59,839 nt of DNA. Origin: Desulfosporosinus sp. I2 (lineage in GTDB: Bacteria > Bacillota > Desulfitobacteriia > Desulfitobacteriales > Desulfitobacteriaceae). Numbering within the stretch: position 1 is the first letter of the stretch; each line of letters begins with the position of its first letter. Shown piece after piece: positions 33,842 through 42,704 of the stretch. The position numbers were made by a program, and so were the translations under genes. Under the pieces are notes generated by a model that saw only the letters and a program-made list of their open reading frames with translations, made no database searches and was not told where the DNA came from. The stretch is from contig NZ_JYNH01000014.1 of assembly GCF_000960765.1 (NCBI RefSeq), positions 1 through 59,839 of the forward strand, read 5' to 3'.

Positions 33842-35254
33842 ATGTCAGAGAAAAATCAACTCGTCAACGATATGCAGGCGTTGCTAGGTCCAGAAAAAGT
33901 GATCTCCAGTAAACTTGAACGGTATACCTATACTTATGACAGTTCTTTCTTATCCCAATTAAATGAATTTTATCCGGATGTCGTAGTCTGTCCCATGAAT
34001 ACTGAGGAAGTCCAAAGCATCATGCGCTATGCTTATCAACATAATATACCGGTTACGCCCAGAGGCGCAGGGTCCGGTCAGACAGGGGGGAGTGTACCTG
34101 TTAAGGGTGGTATTGTCCTCGATCTTTCGGGCTGGACGGATATCGTGGAAATCGATGAGAGTAACATGCAAGTCGTAGTCAGACCGGGGATTGTGCACGC
34201 AGACCTTAATGTTGCCCTTTCACCCTATGGGCTGTTTTTCCCCCCTGACCCAGGTAGCTCAAAAATGGCGACGATCGGCGGTATGGTTGGGAACAATGCC
34301 AGTGGGTTGAGAGCAGTCAAGTTTGGCAATACGGGTCAGTACGTACTGGGTCTAGAAGTTGTCTTGCCAGATGGGGAAGTCATGAAGACTGGAGGTTTAC
34401 ACTCCAGAGCACTAAAAAGCGTTTCTGGGATAAACCTCACGAGCCTTTACGTTGGGTCAGAGGGCACTCTAGGGGTTATTACTCAGGTTAGACTGAAAGT
34501 TCTACCAAAACCTCCGGTAAGGGGAATTTTGCTGACCCTGTTTTCCAGCTTGGATGATGCAGCGGCAACCGTGTTGGAAGTGTTTAAGAATGGGATTATT
34601 CCATCGGGTATTGAGATATTGGATGACTCTGGGATTAAAGCGGCTAATAAATTTCAACCGGATTTAAAACTTCCAGAGGCAGAGGCTGCCTTATTTTTCG
34701 AAATTAATGGCAGCAAGGCAGCCGTTGACTTTGAGGGACAGCAAGTCAAAGAGATTGCGGAAAAACGGGCAAGCTCGGTGGAATGGGCCACGGACGCCCA
34801 GCGTATGGCGAAGCTTTGGCAAGGACGTGCAGTCATCGGTGCTGCTTCAGCGCGTGTTAAAGAGGGGGCCACAAGAATCTTTTGTGGTGAAGATGTTTGT
34901 TTTCCAATGGCTAAAGTCCCTGAGGCGCTCCGAAGAATTAAGGAGATCGGGGCAAAGCATAACACCCTTGTTGTTATTTATGGTCATATTGGCGACGGAA
35001 ATATGCATACAGCGCCCATTATTGATCCCTTAAAACCAGAAGAGGTGCAAGCTGCTCACCGCGTAGCAGATGATATCCATCAACTAGCTTTGGAATTAGA
35101 AGGCTCAACCACGGGAGAACATGGGGTAGGTTTCACCAGGTCTCAATTTATGGTGGCAGAACATGGTAAGGCCTTGGAGATCATGAGAATTATCAAGGAT
35201 GCCATAGATCCTAAAGGAATTATGAATCCTGGTAAGATATGGGCTGAGAGGTAA
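33842..35254 (+). CDS. glcD: FAD-linked 2-hydroxyacid oxidase, GlcD-like
   Basis: Flavoenzyme of the glycolate oxidase/D-lactate dehydrogenase family that oxidises a 2-hydroxy acid to a 2-oxo acid. The FAD-binding PCMH domain spans about 35-215: VTPRGAGSGQTGGSVPVKGG for the pyrophosphate and GGMVGNNASG. The C-terminal half has IYGHIGDGNMHTAPI and GEHGVGF, the substrate and flavin site of the family. It is 470 residues, full length. AGGAGAAGGGG precedes ATG 33842. It is followed 4 bases later by its Fe-S partner. Confidence 0.9.
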   Translation: MSEKNQLVNDMQALLGPEKVISSKLERYTYTYDSSFLSQLNEFYPDVVVCPMNTEEVQSIMRYAYQHNIPVTPRGAGSGQTGGSVPVKGGIVLDLSGWTDIVEIDESNMQVVVRPGIVHADLNVALSPYGLFFPPDPGSSKMATIGGMVGNNASGLRAVKFGNTGQYVLGLEVVLPDGEVMKTGGLHSRALKSVSGINLTSLYVGSEGTLGVITQVRLKVLPKPPVRGILLTLFSSLDDAAATVLEVFKNGIIPSGIEILDDSGIKAANKFQPDLKLPEAEAALFFEINGSKAAVDFEGQQVKEIAEKRASSVEWATDAQRMAKLWQGRAVIGAASARVKEGATRIFCGEDVCFPMAKVPEALRRIKEIGAKHNTLVVIYGHIGDGNMHTAPIIDPLKPEEVQAAHRVADDIHQLALELEGSTTGEHGVGFTRSQFMVAEHGKALEIMRIIKDAIDPKGIMNPGKIWAER

Positions 35255-35258
35255 GCGT

Positions 35259-36536
35259 ATGAAAACAACATATCGAATCGATTTTGCTGAGGAACTTAAG
35301 AAATGCGTTCGCTGTGGTGAGTGTCGTGCGAATTGCCCTATCTTTTCCGAGTCAAAAAGAGAGCCGGATTCACCACGTGGGAGACTGGCCTTGGTAAAAC
35401 TCCTTCAAGAAGGCAAGATCCCAGCCTCCGTGGAACTGTCTGAAAAGCTTTATGGGTGCCTACTTTGCAAAACTTGTGCTGTCAATTGCCCGTCGGGGGT
35501 GATTACGGATGAGATAATGGTAGGAGTAAGAGATTACCTTGATGATGTTTTAGATAGAAACATTATTAAGAAGTTGGTGCTTAGAGGGTTCTTGACTCGT
35601 CCAGCTCTACTTCAAGCCTCTTTTTCGCTCGTAAAGCTTTATCAAAAGACGGGGTTAAACGACGTTTTGACAAGATCGAAACTAATTGAGCATTTGCCTG
35701 AACAAATGAGTGTCGGCGCAAAAATATTACCGGATGTCTCAAAACAACCAGCTCGCGGACGGATTCCGGAAGTTGTTAAGCCCTATGGGGAAAAACGTTT
35801 TCGTGTGGCTTACTTTTTAGGGTGTGCGACGAATTTGATTTATCCGGATGTTGCGGTAAGTGGAGTGGACGTACTAGCCAGACACGGTTGTGAAGTGGTT
35901 ACTCCAGCAGTAAAGTGTTGTGGTATGCCGCATTTAGCCTATGGGGATACAGATACAGCGGTACAACTGGCCAAAAACAACATAAAGATTTTGTTATCAG
36001 CACAAGTGGACGCAGTTGTGACTGATTGTTCGTCATGTTCGGCTACTTTAGCGGAAAGCTATTTAAAGCTTTTTGAGCCTGGTACAGACGACTACAACCA
36101 AGCAAAAGAATTAAGTAACAAGGTCTATGATCTCAGTAAGTTTTTGGTGGAAAAAACGGGTGTTCAGCCAGGTCCTAATCCAGTCAATGTGACGGTAACC
36201 TATCATGACCCGTGCCATTTGAAACGGGGGCAAAATGTCTTTAAACAACCAAGGGAACTTTTAAAGGCCATTCCTGGGGTAGAGTTCAAAGAAATGAAGG
36301 AAGCGGATCGCTGTTGTGGTTCGGCGGGTAGCTTCAGTATAATGCATCATGATCTATCAATGAAAGTACTTGAACGGAAGATTAGTAACATCGCAACTGC
36401 CAAAGCTACGGTGGTAGCCACCAGCTGCCCGACGTGTACCATGCAATTAAGTTACGGTTTGAAAAAACACGGTATGGCTGGACAGGTAGTACATCCGGTG
36501 CAGTTATTGGCTAAAACATATCAAAAAAATAGTTAA
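35259..36536 (+). CDS. glcF: Fe-S subunit of 2-hydroxyacid oxidase, GlcF-like
   Basis: Electron-transfer partner of the GlcD-like flavoprotein. Two [4Fe-4S] motifs lie at the N-terminus: CVRCGECRANCPIF near residue 16 and CLLCKTCAVNCPSG near 67. Two CCG domains follow, with CCGMPHLAYGD near 220 and CCGSAGSF near 350, plus DPCHLKRGQNVF. The 425-residue length is typical of GlcF. Electrons could go to quinone or a soluble carrier; nothing here decides that. Confidence 0.9.
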   Translation: MKTTYRIDFAEELKKCVRCGECRANCPIFSESKREPDSPRGRLALVKLLQEGKIPASVELSEKLYGCLLCKTCAVNCPSGVITDEIMVGVRDYLDDVLDRNIIKKLVLRGFLTRPALLQASFSLVKLYQKTGLNDVLTRSKLIEHLPEQMSVGAKILPDVSKQPARGRIPEVVKPYGEKRFRVAYFLGCATNLIYPDVAVSGVDVLARHGCEVVTPAVKCCGMPHLAYGDTDTAVQLAKNNIKILLSAQVDAVVTDCSSCSATLAESYLKLFEPGTDDYNQAKELSNKVYDLSKFLVEKTGVQPGPNPVNVTVTYHDPCHLKRGQNVFKQPRELLKAIPGVEFKEMKEADRCCGSAGSFSIMHHDLSMKVLERKISNIATAKATVVATSCPTCTMQLSYGLKKHGMAGQVVHPVQLLAKTYQKNS

Positions 36537-36712
36537 TTTTTACAATTTAATAAATTTATTAAAATATTTTTAAAAGAATGAAAACAATGAAAAAAAATAG
36601 GAGTTCAGGGGCTGTAAGACGAATCGTACTTCTACCCCTAACGCGACAGAACAAGGAACTTAACTTCATTGAAGTGTCTGTATCGCGAGAGGACAAAGGG
36701 CCAGGATGTATC

Positions 36713-36768
36713 GTAAATACTGTTTCAATCATGAAACGGTATTTACCTGAGAAACAGGACATTGTTTC
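36713..36768. promoter_or_regulatory. Upstream activator dyads for the TRAP operon
   Basis: A long dyad: GTAAATAC (36713-36720), T, GTTTCA, ATCA, TGAAAC, G, GTATTTAC (36739-36746). A second weaker dyad GAAAC-N8-GTTTC is at 36751-36768. They lie 175-230 bp upstream of the -12 element at 36942. The core GTTTCA-N4-TGAAAC matches the sites at 29540-29587. An 88-codon open frame across this region is probably chance. Confidence 0.7.
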
Positions 36769-36930
36769 AACTGTAAGACGATTCATAATAATGCGATACG
36801 CTAAACCCTTCCGTAATAGTATTCTGTTTAAAATGTTTAAATAAATTGGACAGGGACATATAAGCAGTGGACTGTGATCAGGGAATAATGGATTATAGCG
36901 AAGGGGTTAAAGCAAAGCTGGTCATTAAAT

Positions 36931-36946
36931 TGGCACAAAAATTGCA
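36931..36946 (+). promoter_or_regulatory. Sigma-54 promoter of the TRAP transporter operon
   Basis: TGGCAC (36931-36936) and TTGCA (36942-36946), GG and GC 10 bases apart. The 18-mer TTGGCACAAAAATTGCAA is identical to that at 29725. Start predicted near 36957, leaving about 145 bases of leader before dctP. Confidence 0.92.
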
Positions 36947-37102
36947 ATATTTGCTTATATTATTTTTTTTGAGGGAAGAAATGAGAACATTCTCTCAAAA
37001 TTAAATAGTTAGTTTTTAAGATGTAACAACTTTCATGGGAGGTGAAGGTGGTTAAGCGCCTGTTGAAAAATGTCAATAAAGAATGAGAGGGGAATTATAT
37101 TG

Positions 37103-38137
37103 ATGAAGAAAAATCGCTTAATTAATCTAGTACTCACGTCGGTAATTGCTTTTGCACTCATCGGGTGCGGCACGACGGCTGCGGTTAAGCCTGCAGATAC
37201 GGCAGGAAGTGATTCTGCTAAAAAACCGAGTGTTACAGTAAAGCTTTCCTCGACATCCAGTAAAGGTGGAGCCATGTATGAAGGGGCAATGAAGTTTAAA
37301 GAACTCGTTGAGGAACGTTCTAAGGGAGATATAGCGGTTCAAGTGTTTCCTGATGGTCAATTGGCGAAAGACCTAGCCGCCATTGATGCCCATAAGACTG
37401 GAGCAATCCAAATGTCTCTTCCTTCAACCGCCATGGCCCAGATAGATCCTAAGTTTGGAGTTTTCGATATCCCGTTCTTATTTAAAGACGCTGCTGCAGT
37501 GAGTAAATTTGCTCACGGAGAAATGTGGACGAAAGACTTTCAGCCCTTATTTGAGAAATATGGCATGGTTGGCTTAGGCTTCTGGGAAAATGGTTTCCGC
37601 CACATCACCAATAATAAACGTCCCATTAACACTCCAGAAGATTTAAAAGGAATCAAACTTCGGGTACCAGAAAGCAAACTTCGGGTGGCAATGTTTAAAG
37701 AATTTGGTGCTAATCCTGCAACCTCAGATTTCAGTGAAGTATTTACTGCTTTACAACAGGGGGTCTTCGATGGACAGGAAAATCCATTCGTGCAAATTGA
37801 AGCCGGACGTTTTGCTGAAGTTCAAAAATATCTGTCGCTGACAAATCATACTTATACACCTGCCTATCTAGTTGCTAGTAAGGTGTGGTTTGACAAACTA
37901 AAACCCGAGCAACAAGAACTCTTAAGAAAAGCTGCTGTTGATGCGGGTGATTATACACGTGAATACGGATCAAAAGTAGAGAGTGAGCTTCTAGCAAAAT
38001 TTAAGTCACAAGGAATGATCGTTAACACGGCTGACGTAGCATCCTTCCAGGCCAAAACAGGACCTGTCATTGATCTGCTCAAACAATCGATTGATCCTGC
38101 TTTTGTAGATAAAGTGGTGAAAGCTGCTAAGGAGTAA
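37103..38137 (+). CDS. dctP: TRAP transporter substrate-binding lipoprotein DctP
   Basis: Extracellular binding protein for a carboxylate substrate. A signal peptide (LVLTSVIAFALIG) ends in a lipobox with Cys22, so the protein is membrane tethered, as expected in a Gram-positive-type cell. The DctP fold shows QVFPDGQLAKDLAAIDAHKT near 85, the conserved LRVPESKLRVAMFKEFGANP block (with the carboxylate-binding Arg) near 180, and EVFTALQQGVFDGQENP. GAGAGGGGAA precedes ATG 37103; the frame is open from 37070. It is 344 residues, typical. The ligand is likely an organic acid. Confidence 0.92.
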   Translation: MKKNRLINLVLTSVIAFALIGCGTTAAVKPADTAGSDSAKKPSVTVKLSSTSSKGGAMYEGAMKFKELVEERSKGDIAVQVFPDGQLAKDLAAIDAHKTGAIQMSLPSTAMAQIDPKFGVFDIPFLFKDAAAVSKFAHGEMWTKDFQPLFEKYGMVGLGFWENGFRHITNNKRPINTPEDLKGIKLRVPESKLRVAMFKEFGANPATSDFSEVFTALQQGVFDGQENPFVQIEAGRFAEVQKYLSLTNHTYTPAYLVASKVWFDKLKPEQQELLRKAAVDAGDYTREYGSKVESELLAKFKSQGMIVNTADVASFQAKTGPVIDLLKQSIDPAFVDKVVKAAKE

Positions 38138-38164
38138 TCAAGAATCGATCGTAAGTTTAGAAAC

Positions 38165-38217
38165 AACTCATGTCCCTTTATTCTCTCTTGATAGCTTTTG
38201 AATAGGGGGCATGAGTT
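38165..38217 (+). promoter_or_regulatory. Hairpin between dctP and dctQ
   Basis: AACTCATG (38165-38172) pairs with CATGAGTT (38210-38217), extended by TCCCT/AGGGG, with a loop of about 25 bases. No long T-run follows. Such structures after a binding-protein gene often stabilise its mRNA or partly terminate, giving excess DctP over the permease. Confidence 0.6.
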
Positions 38218-38254
38218 CTTAAATTCATAAAACTTAAAAAGGAGGCAGAATCAA

Positions 38255-38737
38255 ATGCAGTTCCTAAGTCGAATTGACCGAATTATTAAAGCTGGATTAA
38301 AATGGACCCTTGTCATACTGATGACTGCGATAACGTTAGCTGTGTTTTGGGGAGTATTCACTCGTTTTGTATTACAAAATGCTGCAACATGGACGGGGGA
38401 ATTTTCAGGGTTTACTTTAGTTTGGATTACCTTTCTCGGTTCTGCTTATGCTGTTTATCAAAAATCTCATATACGTTTTGAATCATTGTTTGATATGCTT
38501 CCGAAAGCGATCGGTTTAGTTATTCAAACGATCTTCAATCTGGCTATGCTCGTTTTCTTTGCAATTATCGTGATTTATGGCTTTAACTTGTCAATGGGTG
38601 CGATGACTGCCGAGACGGTATCTCTGCCAATCACTAAAGGAGTCGCTTATTTAGTCCTACCGGTAGGTAGTCTGATTATGATACTTGGCTTTTTCTCAGA
38701 TACGATAAATTTATATAAAAGAGGTGATAGCAAATGA
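38255..38737 (+). CDS. dctQ: TRAP transporter small permease DctQ
   Basis: Small membrane subunit of the TRAP transporter. The 160-residue protein has four helices, including WTLVILMTAITLAVFWGVFT, and the family motif WTGEFSGFTLVWITFLGSA near residue 48 followed by SHIRFESLFDMLP. AAGGAGGC precedes ATG 38255. It overlaps dctM by 4 bases. Confidence 0.92.
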   Translation: MQFLSRIDRIIKAGLKWTLVILMTAITLAVFWGVFTRFVLQNAATWTGEFSGFTLVWITFLGSAYAVYQKSHIRFESLFDMLPKAIGLVIQTIFNLAMLVFFAIIVIYGFNLSMGAMTAETVSLPITKGVAYLVLPVGSLIMILGFFSDTINLYKRGDSK

Positions 38738-40005
38738 TTGCAGCTATACTAATCGGAGGGATTATGGGGTTGGTTCTTTTAGGACTGCCGATCGGTTTTG
38801 CTTTAGCAATTGTTGGGGTAGCGCTATTTTTCCTGACGGGTGCTCCTTTGGATATGTTGCCAATTATTTTGTTTGATGGTTCTAATAACTTCCCCCTACT
38901 CGCCATTCCGTTATTTATGATTGTTGGAGAATTAATGGGTGCGGTCAATCTATCCCAAAGACTCGTGAGTTTCGCGGGTAGTCTGGTTGGTTTTGCTCGC
39001 GGAGGCTTAGCCCAAGTAACCGTTGTAACATCGATGATTTTTGCTGAGATTTCAGGCTCAGCTGTGGCTGGTGCAGCTGCTCTAGGCGGTATCTTGATCC
39101 CGGAAATGGAGAAAAAGGGGTATACGAAGGGGTTTGCGGCAGCCTTAGTGTCTGTAGCAGCGACAATGGCTATTATTCTACCCCCTAGCATTCCTATGAT
39201 TCTGTATGGCGTTATGGCGGGTGTCAGCGTATCGGATTTGTTTATAGCAGGTATTTTTCCAGGGTTGATCGTTGCTTTTATATTAACGATCGTCAATCAC
39301 TACTTTGCCACCAAAAATAATTGGGAAGCTGCTTCTACCTTTTCGTTACCTGCTGTTGGAAAGACCTTTAAAGAAGCCTTCTGGGCTCTCACAATTCCTT
39401 TTATTATTTTGGGCGGAATCTGGGGGGGGATATTTACCCCGACCGAAGCGGCCGCTGTAGCATCGGTCGCTGCATTTTTGATTGGTATGTTTATATACAA
39501 GGAATTAAAGCTAAAAGATTTACCGGATCTTCTTCTAAGAGCAGCGAATCAGACTGCCGTTGTCATGATTATTATTGCCGCTTCTGCGGTGATCGGCTGG
39601 TTTTTAACAAGTGAGCAAATTCCTCAGGGATTAGCGGCCTGGGTGACAACCATAACAAATAATCCAATCGCTGTTTTAGCAATCCTTAATGTCTTCTTTT
39701 TGGTCGTAGGGATGTTCATGCATTCTGCCGCAGCGATCATTATGCTGATTCCGATTTTGATGCCTTTAATTCACAAATTGGGGATTGATCCGATTCACTT
39801 CGGGATCATCATCACCATTAACCTCGGGATTGGTCAACAAACTCCACCGGTTGCCTCTGTTTTACTGACAGCTTGTTCAGTCGGCGATGTTCCCTTGGTT
39901 CAGACGTTCCCTTATCTCAAAGTATATATTGCAGTCATGTTAGGAATTTTAGCGTTGATAACCTATGTTCCAATCATTAGTACTTATTTACCATCGGTGA
40001 TGTAA
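38734..40005 (+). CDS. dctM: TRAP transporter large permease DctM
   Basis: Ion-coupled large membrane subunit that moves the substrate. The 423-residue protein has about 12 helices with the DctM hallmarks: LLGLPIGFALAIVGV at the start, AIPLFMIVGELM, SAVAGAAALGGILIPEMEKK near 115, PPSIPMILYG near 155 and FTPTEAAAVASVAAF near 235. The tail has TINLGIGQQTPPV. It ends the operon, with a terminator between it and the convergent response-regulator gene. Confidence 0.93.
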   Translation: MIAAILIGGIMGLVLLGLPIGFALAIVGVALFFLTGAPLDMLPIILFDGSNNFPLLAIPLFMIVGELMGAVNLSQRLVSFAGSLVGFARGGLAQVTVVTSMIFAEISGSAVAGAAALGGILIPEMEKKGYTKGFAAALVSVAATMAIILPPSIPMILYGVMAGVSVSDLFIAGIFPGLIVAFILTIVNHYFATKNNWEAASTFSLPAVGKTFKEAFWALTIPFIILGGIWGGIFTPTEAAAVASVAAFLIGMFIYKELKLKDLPDLLLRAANQTAVVMIIIAASAVIGWFLTSEQIPQGLAAWVTTITNNPIAVLAILNVFFLVVGMFMHSAAAIIMLIPILMPLIHKLGIDPIHFGIIITINLGIGQQTPPVASVLLTACSVGDVPLVQTFPYLKVYIAVMLGILALITYVPIISTYLPSVM

Positions 40006-40075
40006 GAAACAACTTATAAATCCGAATTTGCGTATCAAAAAATGACCGTTCAAAAACAAAGATTTTAACGGCAAT

Positions 40076-40122
40076 AAAAGCAACCGGTGTGCTTTGTTTA
40101 AATTCCAAACGATTGGTTGCTT
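40076..40122. terminator. Bidirectional hairpin between dctM and dcuR-like gene
   Basis: AAGCAACC (40078-40085) pairs with GGTTGCTT (40115-40122), with an inner GTTT/AAAC pair. The arms are flanked by AAAA and TTGTTT. It lies between convergent genes and would serve both. Confidence 0.7.
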
Positions 40123-40124
40123 GT

Positions 40125-40844
40125 TTATGGGTTAACAAGAGGTAGTTCTAAATTTACGCTGTAAAGTTTAGTCGGACGTCCAAGCGTTCCATATTCCAAT
40201 TCGACTTGAACCATCCCTGTTTCCAATAGGTATTCCAAGTAACGCCAAACGGTAATTTTAGACATCTTCAGTTCTGACGCGATGGACTGACATGAGAGGG
40301 ATTTCGCTTGTTTATTAAGGAAGTTCAATATCTGATCTAAGGTTAATTGATGAACACCTTTAGGCAGGGCAGTGGGCTTAGTGATGGGTAGGATGTCGCG
40401 AGTAAGTTCAACCGGAGTATTAAGCTTGTCAAGTTCATGCTGGCTTAAATTCGAGTTTTTCAACATCATGTTTCGCAGCCTTAAATAACTTTGCAGAGCC
40501 TGTTGGAGACGCTCCATATCGAAGGGTTTAATCAAATAATCGACAGCACCGTAGCGTAAAGCCTCATGAATGGTTGAACTATCCTTAGCGGCTGTCACTA
40601 GAATGATATCCGTAGGAATTTTTCGTTGCCGGATTCGTTTTAGAATATTCAGACCATTGCCGTGCGTTAAAAAGATATCCAATAAAACTAAATCTGGTTT
40701 GGTTTCCTTAATTTGTTGTAAAGAATCATTTTCGTTATTGCTCATCCCAACGACTATAAAAGGAGCCATTTTTTCCGTGAATCGTTTATTGATATTAGCC
40801 ACCATAGGATCGTCTTCAACAATAAACACCCGAATTGGTTCCAA
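40125..40844 (-). CDS. dcuR: Response regulator, DcuR/CitT family
   Basis: DNA-binding partner of the adjacent sensor kinase. The 239-residue protein has a receiver (about 1-125) with VFIVEDDPMVA, the phospho-acceptor Asp in LVLLDIFLTHGNGL near 55, and the Lys in YLIKPFDMERL. A DcuR-type helix-turn-helix follows (CQSIASELKMSKITVWRYLE, about 185-225). Members of this family answer C4-dicarboxylates or citrate and activate transport genes. It is convergent with the TRAP operon, a plausible target besides the PrpR-like activator. Confidence 0.88.
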   Translation of the reverse strand: MEPIRVFIVEDDPMVANINKRFTEKMAPFIVVGMSNNENDSLQQIKETKPDLVLLDIFLTHGNGLNILKRIRQRKIPTDIILVTAAKDSSTIHEALRYGAVDYLIKPFDMERLQQALQSYLRLRNMMLKNSNLSQHELDKLNTPVELTRDILPITKPTALPKGVHQLTLDQILNFLNKQAKSLSCQSIASELKMSKITVWRYLEYLLETGMVQVELEYGTLGRPTKLYSVNLELPLVNP

Positions 40845-40893
40845 GTGAAAACAACTCCTTTCGTAATAGTATCAACAGGTAACAAAACTTTGG

Positions 40894-42498
40894 TCAAATG
40901 CCAAATGCATGTAATTGTGCAACGTGTTCGGGAAGTTGGTAAGGAATTACAACCAGGAAAATCGTTCCTTTTTCGTTTGTGTTAAAGGTAATCGTTCCTC
41001 CTGCCACGTCAACTCGGTTCCTACAGTTCGGAAGTCCAAACCCTTGACCATTTTCTTTGGAGGTGAATCCGGCCTCAAACACTCGATGGCTATATTCTAT
41101 AGGAATTCCAGTGCCGCTATCTTCTATTCGGATGCAAATATCATGGGAGCTTTGTTTTATAAGTACTCGAACTAACCGTTGAGACTGGTTAGAAACTGCA
41201 GCAAAGGCATTTTCAATTAGATTTCCCAAAACCACAATCATCGCATGTTCATCAAAATACTCAGGCAGTGTGATGAGTAGGCTTTCACGGTCAATTTCCA
41301 AAATAATTTGTTTTTCTTGGGCTTCACTAGCTTTACCGGTTAATAGTCCAACGATGGCGCTACACTGAATATTGTCAATAAGAAAACTGATTAACGACTG
41401 TTCCTTCAAGGTGATCGAGGAAATATAACTTTTTGCTTCTCCGTAGGCTTCCAGTTGAATTAAGCCGGAAATAACATGGAGTTTGTTCAAAAATTCATGA
41501 GTTCGCGCTCGTAAGGCTCCGACGATATTTCTTACCCCTGTGAGTTCTTCTGCGATACGGCTAACTTCAGTTAACGGGCGGAAAGTAGCAATGGCTCCCA
41601 TGACCTTGTTATTAATAACCAGGGGATGACGATTGGTCAGGACGATATTGCCATTTATTAATAACTGTTCGTCTTCTAAGGGCTGTTGAGTGTTCATAAC
41701 AAGTGTCAGTTGGGAGTCCGGAATTAGTTTAGAAATGTGACGTCCTACAAACTCTGTGCCCGGGGGGAAAAGGTTTTGGGCTACTTGGTTAACGACTGTA
41801 ATCTCGGAATTTTGGTCAATCGCAATAATTCCTTCCTTAACGGATTGAAGCATACAGTCCCGCTCTTTAAGCAAGGTCGCAATTTCTAAGGGCTCCATTC
41901 CGAAGATTAAGTTTTTAATGTTATTGGCTAACAAAACCGAAAACAACAAAATTAATAAAAGACTAAGTGGAACGACAATATAAAAGATTTTGTAAATTTT
42001 CGAGAGTGTTAAGGAGATTCCTGGTTCAAAATACCCAACAGCGACGGCACCAATTTGCCGAGAACCGTCAAAGATCGGAGCAAAGGCTCTAATCGAGGGA
42101 CCGGATATTCCGATTGCTTTAGAGGTATAAGATTGACCGCGCAAAGCTGGGCCTTCGTCCCCTCCTGTGAAAGGTAAACCAATTAATGCCTCGTTGGGAT
42201 GACTATGTCGTTTACCTTCTTTATCGAGAAAGACGACAAACGCTGCGTGAGTATAATTTCGGATTTCTTCTGCAATTATCTGGAGGTCATTTACCGGGGT
42301 TTTTGAAGAATATCCTGCGATGACATCATGGCGTTGAGCAGCAAGTGTGGCAATGTCCATGGCTTGATTAGCGATCTGCTCCTCAAAGCTATCAATAAAA
42401 CTAAAATGTAAAATACTTACTGCCAGGAGAAGAGGTATTAAGCTACTAATTGCCGTGGTTATAAAGACTCGAACACGCAAAGGAAGTGGTTTTCCCAT
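40894..42498 (-). CDS. dcuS: Sensor histidine kinase, DcuS/CitA family
   Basis: Membrane sensor of external di- or tricarboxylates. In order: helix (VFITTAISSLIPLLLAVSIL), periplasmic PDC/CitA-type domain (about 35-170) with YTHAAFVVFLDKEGKRHSHP, second helix (VVPLSLLLILLFSVLLAN), PAS (about 210-320), the Spo0B-type phospho-acceptor block RARTHEFLNKLHVISGL, and an ATPase domain with NLIENAFAAV, EDSGTGIP and GQGFGLPNC. All are intact at 534 residues. It lies 49 bases upstream of the regulator on the same strand. The true ligand cannot be read from sequence. Confidence 0.9.
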   Translation of the reverse strand: MGKPLPLRVRVFITTAISSLIPLLLAVSILHFSFIDSFEEQIANQAMDIATLAAQRHDVIAGYSSKTPVNDLQIIAEEIRNYTHAAFVVFLDKEGKRHSHPNEALIGLPFTGGDEGPALRGQSYTSKAIGISGPSIRAFAPIFDGSRQIGAVAVGYFEPGISLTLSKIYKIFYIVVPLSLLLILLFSVLLANNIKNLIFGMEPLEIATLLKERDCMLQSVKEGIIAIDQNSEITVVNQVAQNLFPPGTEFVGRHISKLIPDSQLTLVMNTQQPLEDEQLLINGNIVLTNRHPLVINNKVMGAIATFRPLTEVSRIAEELTGVRNIVGALRARTHEFLNKLHVISGLIQLEAYGEAKSYISSITLKEQSLISFLIDNIQCSAIVGLLTGKASEAQEKQIILEIDRESLLITLPEYFDEHAMIVVLGNLIENAFAAVSNQSQRLVRVLIKQSSHDICIRIEDSGTGIPIEYSHRVFEAGFTSKENGQGFGLPNCRNRVDVAGGTITFNTNEKGTIFLVVIPYQLPEHVAQLHAFGI

Positions 42499-42704
42499 AA
42501 TATCCTCCGGCTAAAAATGGAGTGCTAATGATAGTTACTCTGAATACTAACAGATTTAACAATTTATTTCTATATGATTTCAACTGAAAACCATTAAATT
42601 TATTCAATATACGTAATTTTCAATAAACTATGAAAACAATGAAAATATATAGGAGATTAAGGAACGGAAGGCTAATAATAATGTTTCGAAAGGGGGAGTG
42701 CAAG

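Noticed and set aside
36578-36844. 88-codon open frame between glcF and dctP
   Set aside because: It has no ribosome site and its sequence is explained by the operator dyads and direct repeats (CTGTAAGACGA) in the regulatory region. The composition is not protein-like.
38676-39296. 206-codon minus-strand frame opposite dctM
   Set aside because: Low-complexity Ala/Pro/Thr composition that mirrors codon bias of the real dctM gene. No ribosome site or family resemblance.
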